A stretch of DNA of 64,000 nucleotides from Alectoria sarmentosa. Its lineage: Eukaryota; Ascomycota; Lecanoromycetes; Lecanorales; Parmeliaceae. Location of the stretch: positions 62,001 to 126,000 of the forward strand of contig WOGZ01000034.1 in assembly GCA_009733775.1 (NCBI GenBank), given 5' to 3'. Positions within the stretch are counted from its first letter, which is position 1; every line of letters starts with the position of its first letter. The position numbers and the translations under genes are program-made. Below the pieces are notes generated by a model. It saw only the letters and a list, made by a program, of their open reading frames with translations. It made no database searches and was not told the DNA's origin. Of this stretch, positions 11,662 through 22,130 are shown piece by piece.

Positions 11662-13314
11662 ATGTCTCCTTCTACCTGGGCAACGGCCCAGCTCTCTCAG
11701 CTGCTCCCTCTTGACCAAAATTCCCTGACACAGATCATTGAGTATACCTCGGCGCTCCCAAAAGACGCGGCCGCCGAACATCTCAAGAATCTTTTGGGTG
11801 ATTCACCTAAAGCTCTTGAATTCATAAGCTCTTTCAATGCACGCAGAGACGCCCCAAATACAGCCCCCTCCGCTGTGGCCCCAGCGCCGGCGCTACCCGA
11901 GGGCGCTCGCAAACCGCGAAAGAAGAAGGCCCCTCTCAACAATCTTCCACCTCCACGACATCCAGAGGACTATGGAAACACGCTGGGCGCATACCAAAAG
12001 AAAGAGGAAGAAGACTACATGGGCGGTAGCAAGCGTCCTCACCCAGAGCCTACCCTCGCGAAGACTTTGGCTCTTTCTAACCAGCCAGACGCACGTCAAT
12101 TGCCAAAACCTACACCAGCAAACCCTACCCCAGCTGCCAAACCTCCACCATCAGCATCAGGACACCTGATCTCCGACCTCCCCAACGTTCGTTCCGGCTC
12201 TCGCACATCCTCTCGAACCTCCTCACCGGCTCCCATGACTAAGATCAATGTGGCAGGCGGCAACTCCATGCACGGCGCATCCACGACCCTCCAAGACCTC
12301 GTACGTCCCCCTCTTCCATTCCAAAAGCCTTCTATTAACCAGTCCCAGGACTCTGCCATCCGTGCCCTCGAGCTTCAAACCAATTTCTCGCTCTCCGCCG
12401 ACCCCTCACACCGTCGCTGCACCTGTCTCGCAACCCGCCACCCCCTCCTCGCCGCCGCGCCCAACTGTCTTAACTGCGGGAAGATAATCTGCGTGAAAGA
12501 GGGCATTGGCCCTTGCACATTCTGCGGGTACCCTCTCCTCTCTTCTCAAGAAATAACCGCCATGATCGACTCCCTCCGACAAGAGCGGGGGCAGGAGAAG
12601 ATGAACCTCAATAACGCCTCACACCGCCGCGCTGATCTTGCTTCTGCACCTCGCCCCTTCACTGATTCCTCCGCTGGCACTTCCACGCCCTCATCCTCGT
12701 CCATTACAGCAGACAAAACTCTCGACCTAGCCAAACAACACCGCGACAAATTGCTTGCCTATCAAGCTGAAAACGCCCGTCGCACGCACATCATTGATGA
12801 AGCCGCAGACTTTGAAACACCGACCTCTGGCCTCAGTATGTGGAGTTCACCCGTTGAACGAGCGGCGCAGCTGAAGAGACAGCAGAAGGTGTTGAGGGAG
12901 CAAGAGTGGAACGCTAAGCCCGAGTATGAGAAGAGGAGAGTGGTTGTTAGTGTGGACTTGGTTGGGGGTAAGGTTGTGAGGAGGATGGCGGAGGTGAAGA
13001 GACCCGAGGCTGGTGAGGAAGAAATGGGAGAAGAGGTTGATACGATTGGGGCAGGGGAGCATGCCGGAGGAGATGGTGGGGCATTTAGTAAGAATCCGCT
13101 ACTGGGCTCTCTCATCAGACCTGTTTGGAACTACAAGGGCAAGGACACCGATAGGGGGCAGGATGAAAGCAAGGAGAACCTGGCCCGCAAGAGCGCATGG
13201 CGAAGAGTTCAAGACGACAATGATGACAACGAAGCATGGATCCTAGATGGAGGTATCTACGGCGGCCAGGACAACGAGCGCAGACTGGGTAATGAGGAGC
13301 ATGCTCAAGGATAA
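11662..13314 (+). CDS. RQT4: TRIP4/ASC-1-type C2HC5 zinc-finger protein (RQC-trigger complex subunit)
   Basis: A single exon of 550 residues. The frame also reads upstream to a TTG at 11623, but the first ATG is 11662 (MSPSTWATAQL). The N-terminal ~45 residues form a helical, CUE-like region (LTQIIEYTSALPKDAAAEHL). A basic and Pro/Ser-rich linker follows. The C2HC5 zinc finger lies at about residues 252-292: CTCLATRHPLL, then CLNCGKIICVKEG and CTFCGYPLL. A charged helical segment follows (SPVERAAQLKRQQKVL) and then an acidic tail. In animals TRIP4 belongs to the ASC-1 complex, and its yeast relative Rqt4 belongs to the complex that splits collided, ubiquitinated ribosomes. The same role is inferred here from the zinc finger. 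Transcriptional coactivator annotations seen for this family come from the mammalian protein. Confidence 0.88.
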   Translation: MSPSTWATAQLSQLLPLDQNSLTQIIEYTSALPKDAAAEHLKNLLGDSPKALEFISSFNARRDAPNTAPSAVAPAPALPEGARKPRKKKAPLNNLPPPRHPEDYGNTLGAYQKKEEEDYMGGSKRPHPEPTLAKTLALSNQPDARQLPKPTPANPTPAAKPPPSASGHLISDLPNVRSGSRTSSRTSSPAPMTKINVAGGNSMHGASTTLQDLVRPPLPFQKPSINQSQDSAIRALELQTNFSLSADPSHRRCTCLATRHPLLAAAPNCLNCGKIICVKEGIGPCTFCGYPLLSSQEITAMIDSLRQERGQEKMNLNNASHRRADLASAPRPFTDSSAGTSTPSSSSITADKTLDLAKQHRDKLLAYQAENARRTHIIDEAADFETPTSGLSMWSSPVERAAQLKRQQKVLREQEWNAKPEYEKRRVVVSVDLVGGKVVRRMAEVKRPEAGEEEMGEEVDTIGAGEHAGGDGGAFSKNPLLGSLIRPVWNYKGKDTDRGQDESKENLARKSAWRRVQDDNDDNEAWILDGGIYGGQDNERRLGNEEHAQG

Positions 13315-13528
13315 TGGATTCCAAAGAATCGATGTCGCCTGGTGGCTGCTGTCCGGTCGCAATAATTGTAGATCTCGCTCGCTATGAAAGTCTTGCCTTT
13401 GCCATTATCCGACCCTTCTATAACAGCCACACCGCCACTTTGGCCCTTCCTCACCCGCTCCTAGAGCCTGGACTGTTCTAAAAGACCTTCTGATCATGCA
13501 CTGATTCCCTGAACGTTTGCTCATCACC

Positions 13529-13835
13529 ATGCTGTCCCGTGGTCGCCAAACTCTGGTTGATCCTCAAGACAATATGCCGCGTGAGAATATCTGCTCCTCA
13601 TAGCTTTATATTATCCCATCACCCTAAACCCCCAGTTGATTCTGCAGCCAGTATGCCGCTCAGGGACTCCTACCCCATCACCATGCCATTGTATGACCCA
13701 AGCGTAAAGCCCAAGCCCCCGGAAGATACGTATTCTGTCGACCCTGCTCATCAGCATGCCATCCCGCGGTCTAGAAGTAGGGGCTCATCTCCCGAACGGC
13801 ATACCGCAGTTCAAAATAAAGTAACGCCTTGTTGA
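13529..13835 (+). CDS. Possible small two-exon gene, unknown function
   Basis: Exons 13529-13580 and 13636-13835 join in frame (GTGAGA donor, CCCCAG acceptor) to 83 residues. The product is hydrophilic, with a Pro-rich middle (YDPSVKPKPPEDTYSVD) and an Arg/Ser stretch (IPRSRSRGSSPER). The donor side (GATCCTCAAGACAATATGCCGC) and acceptor side (GATTCTGCAGCCAGTATGCCGC) are near-duplicates, so the intron may sit between two copies of a short repeat. No family recognised. Transcription is unproven and it could be non-coding. Confidence 0.3.
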
Positions 13836-14646
13836 TAGAACCTCTGCTGCAAACTAGGCGCATGGCTAGAAAGAGAAGAAAGTTTCGCCGGATGAGTCTT
13901 AAAATTGTCGTCAATCTGAATGGCAGAGCCATTCCTGCTATAGGTTTGATTCGATTCTCTTAGGAAAGTATACATAATATCAGCGATAAAAACATTGTGC
14001 GACTCCCGCAAAGGTGTGCCAATAATGAAATGGACCAAGCAAGCGGTCAGATTGCCCAGCAGTCTAATTTGTCTTGTTTTCACGCCTGATTTGCGCACCA
14101 CGCCTTGAGACATGGGTTCACGAAGGGCCATTGCCTCAGCTAGAGCAGTGTAACCAAGAGACCCCTCCGCGGAAGCGGCTTCATTGGTATTCTCAGATTC
14201 TGCACCACTTCGACAGTCACTTTGCTTGAACACTTAGCCTGGTGGATCCAGCATGGCACTTGCACTGCATGTAGAGCGAACGAAGGAGCTGTGATGTTGG
14301 TGGGTAGAAAGAAGCGGAAATGTGTGGTTGCTATGACACCGAGCTGGAGCTGAGCGGATGAACCTGTTGGCTCCAAACTTGTAATAAACGAAGGGTTGAT
14401 ATCGTAGCCATAGAAGACTCGGTGGCAGACAATTTCAAAATTGGGGAGCCAAAATTTGAAACAAGACAGCATCTTCTTGATGCACACCTGCCGCCATGAC
14501 AGTATACGGAAGCAGGAGTGTCTTGCTGGACACTTCAAAAGGGTAAAAAAAGATCTCAAGTTTCTGGTGCTGGTATTGGGGGAGAGGGAGGAGAGCTTAC
14601 CTTGTTTGTTTTCTTTTTTTGACTGGCTTTCTTTTTTTTTTACTTC

Positions 14647-14672
14647 TTTTTTTTTTTTTTTTTTTTTTTTTT
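14647..14672. repeat. Poly-T homopolymer (26 bases)
   Basis: An uninterrupted T run inside a longer pyrimidine tract starting near 14604. It is a simple low-complexity tract and its length may vary between reads. Confidence 0.9.
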
Positions 14673-15333
14673 GTATTTGCTATCTAATGTTTTCCATCAC
14701 CATCCTAGGGCGTCCCCCAGTGGATTTTTGGCTCTCTCTCCTCTCACACCTTGCCTATCTACCTCTCTCTCCTCTCACGCTCCGCCTGATGGATGGTATG
14801 TTGAATACCGAGAAACTAAACTAATGTAAATTATCCTTGCCTTCGTGGGCGGATTTTGTAATTTATTTTTTCTGTACGATGTTAGCGAGTGACGTTGTAG
14901 ATACCACTGCACCAGAAACTTGAGATGTAAAAAGCACAACTATTTGAAAATATATACCAAGTAATCAAAGGAATTCGCAACAACCACCAGACACTGTAAA
15001 AACGCCGTTGCTTCGCATGAAGCAATATAGTAGGATGTGTTTCAGATATCAGAAGAAATATACCATCATGATGTGGTACTCATCGATTGCCATCAATTGT
15101 AGAGAGGCCCGTGTTTTGGTGTTCCGATCATGGAGGCCCGAAAAGGCGCTAGCAGGGGGTCAATAACAGCGAGGAGGAGCGACAACACAACCGACACCTA
15201 AGCAGAATCCAGGCTTTCCAGGTAAGCAAAAAGCTCGAAATTGTTTCAAAAAACCCAAGAAGCCATTGAAAGTGCGTCTGAAGTACGCAGACGTTTTTGA
15301 GCGGCCAATCAAAAAGTCCAAATCAAAACATCT

Positions 15334-15386
15334 GGCCCAAGCTGGATTCGAACTCCAAAGCTGTCAGCTTAGCGAATGGCGCTATC
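15334..15386 (-). other. tRNA-like fragment (degenerate)
   Basis: On the minus strand, an A-box-like TAGCGCCATTCG is followed 18 bases later by a B-box-like AGTTCGAATCC and a GGGCCA-type end. The spacing is about 14 bases too short and no matching 5' acceptor arm exists, so it cannot fold as a tRNA. It may be a tRNA relic or chance. Confidence 0.25.
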
Positions 15387-16125
15387 GGTACGATACGGTA
15401 CGGCAATGGTGGAGAGCATCACCCAGCGGCCATTTCCCATACAACCAGCACCTGACAGTCGGAACATCACCATGTCCGCTTATGGCTAGGATAATCGGAC
15501 AGGCATGCAGCGGTACAAATCCTCAAACCTTCGAACAAAGCAGCCTCGAGGAGGCAGTTTCGGCACTGTCCATTTTTTATGGAGCAGGTTTTGTTATGGA
15601 CGACAAAAGAGATTCGGCTTGATCCCCAAAATCTTTCGCCTGCCCTGCCACGGCCAGGCAGCTTTTGAACCCTTTCTCCGAATTACAAGCTAGGGCTTTT
15701 CGATCCTCCTCTCAAATAAAGGCAAGCCGTCAGAGGAATGGCAGTCTGAGACGCTGGGACAATCCAATTCCACGTGTTAAAATTCAATTTGCCCTAAAAA
15801 GGGTTTAACGGCTTCATTTCTGTCATGAACAATTCAAAATACCTTGATACGGGGTTAAATAGCGGGAACGTGTGCTTCATTGATGCTGTTCCCGTCGGAA
15901 GTTTGAGAAGTTAGACCTTTTCGACTAATACCATTTCTGCTTGGGCCCACTGCTTCCTCCGGGGCCCGGAGCTGCACAAGCATGAGCTAGACTGCTCTTT
16001 GGTGGAGGAATCAGGAGGTCGGAAGGATGCCATTAGTTTGGAACGCTCGCAGCGAAGCCATCTGTGCCTCGTGGAACATTCATATGCTCCGAGCGACTTC
16101 ATTCATGACCACCGCAATGGAAGCC

Positions 16126-16521
16126 TCAGAATCGTCTTCCCTTGGCCCCATCTCCAACATCAGCACCTCCATCCCTAGCCACCCTTGCCTCTAACTGAGA
16201 AATCTTGTGTTCCAGCCCAATCTTCTTGGACATGAGTCCTGACCTGGTCTGTTCCAAATAGGCGATCTTGTCCGCCGGTGTGGCTTCTGCTCTGGATTTG
16301 ACTTGCTGAACCGGAACACCTTGGTCAGCTAGAGAGCCTTACAATTGCGGAGCGAATACTGGGAGCAGCAAAGGTCGGAGAGACATGAATCGGAGAGGAT
16401 CTCGAACCTGCTTGATCTCCTGCTTTGTCTTCAATCCTGCGCCATACCAGGCTCCAGTGATAGCAGCAGCGGTGACACCAGCAGTGAGGATTACGGTGCG
16501 GGCTCTAGGAGCTTTGGACAT
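16126..16521 (-). CDS. Small single-pass membrane protein, conserved-type, unknown function
   Basis: Two exons (16521-16408, 16305-16126) give 97 residues. A short basic start (MSKAPRARTV) leads into one hydrophobic helix (ILTAGVTAAAITGAWYGAGL). A charged, helical, probably coiled-coil region follows (residues ~40-85, with ADKIAYLEQTRSGLMSKKIG and EHKISQLEARVA). This shape resembles small fungal mitochondrial inner-membrane proteins, but I cannot assign a family. The donor (GTTCGA) is weak. The acceptor at 16306 was chosen because it keeps the helical frame; the acceptor at the ACCAAG site would shift it. The gene is divergent from SHB17 across 517 bp. Confidence 0.6.
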
Positions 16522-17038
16522 GGTGGTGTTTGAGTTTTCACATCGTGGGATCAAGATTGAAAAGAGGAGAAGATTCTAAGACTTTGGGCCAAGAGATGAA
16601 GTCTGAGAATTGCCCAGTTGAGACTAGACTGGGTAGATCTATGCAATGCCTTCTTATTCGATCATTTCATTAAATCTTCCAAACTTTCACATTGAATGAA
16701 TTGTTATGTATTACGTCGTCAAGGGAAGCACTGGAAGGACGTCGTTAATTCAAAGCAAAACCGCCATTCCCGTCTCTATGCCATGCAAGGCCAGCAGCCT
16801 CCACAGATGCGCTCTCTACAATTAGCTGCATATTCATGGCGGGACGCCGGATGATTTCCAATTGACTTTCTTACTCAATCATGACTGAGCTCTGCCTCGA
16901 TTGACTCCTTTTCTTTCAAAGGCGTCCTTCATCTACTCTCAAGAAGCCTCTTCCGCCGCTCTTGATTTCATTTTCACGCCCGTACTTCACTCCTACTTTG
17001 ATCGCCCTCCATTTCCCCCCCCTACCCGACCCCCGACC
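16522..17038. other. Divergent promoter region
   Basis: Lies between the starts of the small membrane protein (-) and SHB17 (+). The right 100 bases are C/T-rich just before the SHB17 ATG, as in many fungal leaders. No defined binding site was recognised. Confidence 0.45.
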
Positions 17039-18053
17039 ATGACGACCCCACGAGCCTTCATCGTCCGCCACGGGGAAACAGAATGGTCACTCAACGGCCG
17101 GCACACAGGCACCACGGAGCTACCACTAACAGAGAATGGCGAAAAGCGAATCCGTGCCACAGGTCGAGCGCTCGTAGGAAGCGATCGACTCATTGTCCCC
17201 TCCAAGCTTGCCCACGTGTAAGCGCTGCTTTATTCGCATCCACGCATCCAATCCAAATTTGCCAGCCTCTTCGGTCTGCTGTGGTCTGGCGCTGATCACT
17301 TGGTCGCCTAGCTATGTGTCCCCTCGCTTCCGCGCTCGCCGCACCGTCGAACTCCTTGACATCGGTTGCCGTGATAAACTACCCTGGCATGACACCCACA
17401 CACCCTGCGACGTACGCACAGAAGCAAAAGTGCAAGTGACAGAAGACATACGCGAATGGGACTACGGAAACTACGAAGGTTTAACAAGTGTACAAATTAA
17501 AGAGCAAAGGGAAAAGGCTGGGGAGATGGCATGGGATATCTGGAGGGATGGATGTCCAGGAGGAGAGTGAGTACATGCTACTTTAGCAAAGGCTGAGTCA
17601 TGAACGAGAGCACGGTCTGACGGATTTGGGCATGGTAGATCCCCGGCAGATGTTACGCAACGACTGGATAGGCTGATCAAAGACATACGGACTCGCTACC
17701 ACAACGAAGCTATTGGGAAGCCGAAGGGTGAGGCCCCGATTAGTGATGTGCTGCTTGTAGCCCATGGACATATACTGAGAGCTTTTGCGATGAGGTGGAT
17801 TGGGAAGGAGTTGACGCAGGGTGTGTCGTTGCTATTGGAAGGTACACTGTTCACTCCCTCCAGCCGTTAAGGTCCGTTAACATGTTCGCAGCTGGTGGTG
17901 TAGGAACCATGAGCTACGAGCACCGAAGTCTTCACGAGCCCGCGATCCTGTAAGCGCCACAAGTACCCAATTACATTATTTTAGTATGATTACTGACAGT
18001 ATCGCAGATTGGGTGGCGCATTCATGGTCGATGTTGTAGAGAAGGCCGCTTAG
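17039..18053 (+). CDS. SHB17: Sedoheptulose-1,7-bisphosphatase, histidine phosphatase superfamily
   Basis: Five exons (17039-17217, 17312-17566, 17639-17841, 17892-17949, 18008-18053) join to 246 residues, slightly shorter than yeast Shb17. The catalytic RHGE motif is at residues 10-13 (FIVRHGETEW) and the second catalytic His region is LLVAHGHILRAF. Shared with Shb17 rather than glycolytic mutases are YVSPRFRARRTVELL, EDIREWDYGNYEGL and DIWRDGCPGGE. Yeast Shb17 dephosphorylates sedoheptulose-1,7-bisphosphate and drives carbon toward ribose phosphate without oxidation; the same reaction is inferred here. The acceptor of intron 2 was set at 17638, since the later CGGCAG acceptor would break the frame. 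An alternative is another small histidine phosphatase, but the motif match is strong. Confidence 0.9.
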
Positions 18054-19874
18054 TACTAGCAGCGCCGATCGATACAAGTCCCTCCAAAGCGGCCTGTGTC
18101 TCCCTTTGCACACTTCCTGTTTGGCAGGCGATGTTGAGTTCTAACAACGACGGTCCTTCTTGGAAAGTTCCGTCAGAGCATAGACCGAGACTGCGAAGGT
18201 CCTTCTAGTCTTTAATAGTTGGGGGTGCGCAATTAGAAATGGGGAAAAGTTTATCAATTTCAATGAAGAGATTGTTACACAACAGGCAGGCTTCCAAAGA
18301 TAGCTGCATGCTGAGAGTTTACTCCGCTCAAACCGCTTTTCCACAAAATGTGTTCGATTAGGTGCCCGAATTTTCCCTACGTCGAAACACTTCAATAACT
18401 TTCCATCTCCAGCGCACTCCTCGCACAATACAAGCTACTTGCGAAGTGCCTCCCTTAATCTCTAGTAGCACAAGCCGCTTCCCTGACTCCGTCTTCATGA
18501 TGTTCCACCACCGTCCTTGTCCCCTCACCATCTGGCCTGGTCGGTAATTCTCACGGGAGCGATAGGACAAAATCGCGCACTTCATGATCCTGATATCCGA
18601 ATTGAAATACAGAAGCGCGTCTCCTGTGCTACGATCTGGCAGGACTCATTGAATATTCGAAGGAAGCAGAGATTACACCAAAAAGGGAGGCTTGTGAGCT
18701 GGGATTGGAGAATGATTGGAGCGACTTTAAAAAGGAGATATATTGGGCTTTTCATACGAGTGTGTGTAAGTGAGCGCAGTGGAGGGTTATCATATCGGGT
18801 ATTGTGAAATTAGTAGGGAGGCAAGGAGGTAGGAGGAGGCAGGAAGGTGCAGTAATTCAAAAATAAAATGGCAGTCTGAGACGTTGACTTTGTTGTTCTC
18901 GACACTGTGAGTGAGGTATCATACCAAGACGATCGTCGTTCACGATTGAAAGCGCTTCGATGCTATGCTCTAAACAGCGCGAGAAGTTCCCACGGATGTT
19001 GATATGGTCAACATGTAAAGGATTTGCAGATTACCCCTTCGACTTTCATATTTCGTGGCACCTTGCTTAGGGTAAACCAAAGGTATTGATGACGGTGTAT
19101 CGGAACCCAATCTCTAAGATCGTTAATCTCCACACAATACTAGCTGCACTCTGCTATAAAAAAATATCTCAGAGCCCATCAATCAACGAATTGAAGAAGA
19201 TCTACTTGTCCGAATCTATACAACGATTCACAGCCAGCCAATGCAGCACCGCTACTCTCCTCTTCCGTCTCCAACAGCGCGGTAACGATTGCCCTCGTGC
19301 CTAGATGTTAGAGACATCCGAGCGGCAAAAAATGAGCTTGTGATACTCATTTCATTACCAGCCAAACCATCTCCGAGATAACGCCTAACGAAGGCAACCG
19401 AACCGACCGTTCGAGTCTAGCAAGGTGGCAGCAGAATCGCCTCTGCGCCACGATACCTGCTTACCGTCGTCTTTCTGCCTAGAAGTACAAATGACCAGCT
19501 ATCGGAGAGCTAGAATCAGTGGGAGTATGTGCCGCCTTGCAGAAGGAGGCAAGAAACTAAACGCAAAAAAGGACGGCATAGCTTAGGGGATGGAGAGCCG
19601 GCACGCAGTTCTACAAGCATAGAATTTCAATCAAGAGGTATCGGGACGACGAACGTGTGATTATTGATAATTGATGAATGCTCCCGCCTCTCGTTCCCTC
19701 CTTTCGAGCTACAGCATGCCACTCCTCTACGCCCCTCCAGACAAAAAAAGATCGAGATAGATGATACAGTAAATAGCATCCACTATTTATTCACAGTTCA
19801 CCTCCACTCCCCAAGTTTCCACCTCCACGATCAAACGTCTGTTCAGACGCTCTGGGATGAAGATCGGGAAGGGA
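18054..19874. other. Convergent intergenic region
   Basis: Between the 3' ends of SHB17 and the cyclin gene. A 75-residue minus frame (18585-18358, basic and Trp/Arg-rich) and a few shorter frames show no domain. The second copy of the 17-base repeat shared with 15737-15753 lies at 18867-18883. Nothing else stands out. Confidence 0.4.
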
Positions 19875-22130
19875 TCAGAGAATCTCTTCCCACATCCCTG
19901 GCCCCCTCGCCACGACCTTCTGCATCATCCTTGCTTCCTCCCTTCCACCCCGATCACTACCCGCACAAGTTCTCTTGCGCGGCAAGCCATCTCTTGAAAG
20001 CGCTGGCTTCCTCTTATCATTATGACTGGAAAACAGAAAGGAGTCAGCAACCTTGCCGTCAGGCAAAACGGTGCCATCTTCCTCGTTTTTCCTCACTTTC
20101 TTCATATTTGTGATGTCGCCAAGACAGCGAGGGGCAATCAGGTCGCGGACCGCTGATTGCACTGATGAATCCACGGAATTAGGGTAAGACCGTTTGAGGC
20201 ATTTAGCGGGACGAGGGGTTGGCAAGGGTGTGTGCTGACGATTAAGCGCGAGGTCCCGTAGGGCTGCTGCAGCTTCGCGGGTCGATGCGCTGTGGTGGGT
20301 TGAAATTGGTGTGAATTTGGGTTGGTAATCGTGGAAGCCTTGACGGGACGTGGAGAAGGCCTCCCAGGACAGTTCGTCGTCCTCAGTGAGGACTGATCTC
20401 TGATTCTCTTCCTTCACGCCGCACAACTTCATATTTGTGCACCGACGGGTTGCTTGTACTGCCAATCTTGGCGGTGGTAGCGCGCAGTTCGACGATGCTA
20501 CTGATGAAATCGACGACGATCTAGAAGAGCGGGTAGAGACATCAGAAATTGTAGACTCCGGAGACGAGAACGTGGAAGCGGACCTCGCCAATGACGATCG
20601 GCGGGCGGACATTGGGAATGGAGCAGGCGCATTTGGCTTCCACTGGTGAGAGTAATCCAGAGTAGACCTTGCCATACAAGCGTTTTGAATTTGGGCCATT
20701 GCGTAGCTCATTGATGATCGGCCAGAGGAAAGTCCCGAAGCACTCACTGCAGGAGTACAAAAGGTGCCGGTCTGAGGGGTCATCTGTGGGGTGGGCAAAG
20801 GTCCTAAATGTGGCAGTGGTGGCAAAATCTGCTCGCCAGTTTTGCTATCCCGAGGCGTTGGCTCGAGTACTCTCGGAATGGTGTATGGATTCGTGGGGGT
20901 GGGTTCATTTGAATCCGAGCATGGTGACAACTCCTCACGAAGTGGTATGGGCGGTGGACTCATATCAGATACCGGGGAGTTGTAGCCAGATTCATCCGAC
21001 ACCTCAGCGGATCCGAACTCGAGAGTGTCGAGCTCCGGTGTCAAGAGAGGAACGATGGACTTCCAATTATGCGGCGATGTCGGGAACGACCGGGGCGGCG
21101 CGTTAACCTGAGCAGACGGCGAGTACTTCAGCACGATGTCTGTCCATTTGTCGAAGACTGGCTGAGGTAAGTGCAGCTTCCAGTTGACTGCGGAGAGGAA
21201 CGCCATTTCGTTGGAGTTGATTTCGCATGTTTGCAGTCCAGAGATTTTGCTCCAAGCCCGGGCCGAGAAGTTCCTATCCTGGAGGTATTTTGAGGCCAAG
21301 ATAAGAGCCGCCAAGAACATTCGACGTCCACATTGCATGGCTCGGCACGCTGGAGAGTCCTCCGATTGTTCCATGGTAAAATCATGCCTTGGTATGCAAG
21401 ATTGGATGAGTATCAAGTAATAAAGAGCAACCTGCAGTGTAGAGTAGCTGGTCTTCGATCGCCTCAAAACTTCTTGCACGAAAACCCGAAGGCCGATCAA
21501 ATTCTGCTGTTTGCCGCCAAGGATGGTATCGCGGCCGCAGGATAAGACGGATAGCGGCCATATAGTCTCAATCATCTGAGTTGTAGTGTCTTTGGAGAGT
21601 TGGCTCCGTCAGCATTTGCGTCTTCCTAAATTATCAAGCGTTAGCTTACCAACAAGACTGTCGACAAAATTCTCTTTTCGTTCACTTTGTCGCACCAAAG
21701 ATGGTGGTGGTCGAGGGCATGATGATAAAGTCTTTCCATCTTGAGACTCATATGAGTTGAGCCGCTGTGTTCGCCTCGGGTGCTGTCGGGACTCGGGAGC
21801 AACGGCTTCAGCACATGATTGAGGTCGTGATCGATAAGGTAGATTTGATGTGATGATGACTTCTTCGTCCGATGAGCCTGTAGTACTCTGTTGTGCGATG
21901 TGACGGCTCGCAAAGTACTGATTCTCATTTTCATTCTCGCTGTTCCATGCCGAGCTCGACCAGCCAACCGAGGACGAGACAGAGCTCTGAGATGAGGGGG
22001 CATCTAGGGAGAAGACCGATGAGGAGGACGAAGATGCTGTTGAGGCGAGTGAAGGACTGTAGGGGTAGTTCTTGCTGGGGATGTGGTGCGGCCAAGACGC
22101 AGATGCATCGAGATCTGGATCGCCGGCCAT
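19875..22130 (-). CDS. PCL/PHO80-type cyclin
   Basis: Two exons (22130-21650 and 21589-19875) join in frame as FVDSLV-DTTTQ to 731 residues. The first ~150 residues are Ser-rich and disordered. A cyclin box covers about residues 158-290. It includes VDSLVDTTTQ, WPLS, LRVFVQEVLRRSKTSYSTLQ, GRRMFLAALILASKYLQD, ARAWSKISGL and the NSNEMAFLSAVNWKLHL end that marks Pho85-partner cyclins. The long C-terminal half is low-complexity with Pro and Ser. These cyclins bind the Pho85/PhoA kinase and steer it to targets in growth, polarity or nutrient response. Which subgroup this is (Pcl or Clg1) I cannot settle. The start is the first ATG of the open frame. A 143-codon ORF lies upstream on the same strand (22990-22559) and could be leader sequence. 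Confidence 0.88.

Larger units (their letters stand above)
13836..16125. other. Gene-poor region with poly-T tract
   Basis: No supported gene. Two adjoining minus-strand frames (14233-13811 and 14559-14140, 140 and 139 residues) are the only sizeable ones. The first contains LGYTALAEAMALREPM and looks somewhat protein-like, but neither has a known domain. The region also holds a 26-base T run, a tRNA-like fragment and, at 15737-15753, a 17-base sequence repeated at 18867-18883 (AATGGCAGTCTGAGACG). Confidence 0.4.

Noticed and set aside
15334..15386. A functional tRNA gene
   Set aside because: A- and B-box-like sequences are too close and no 5' acceptor arm pairs with the 3' end.
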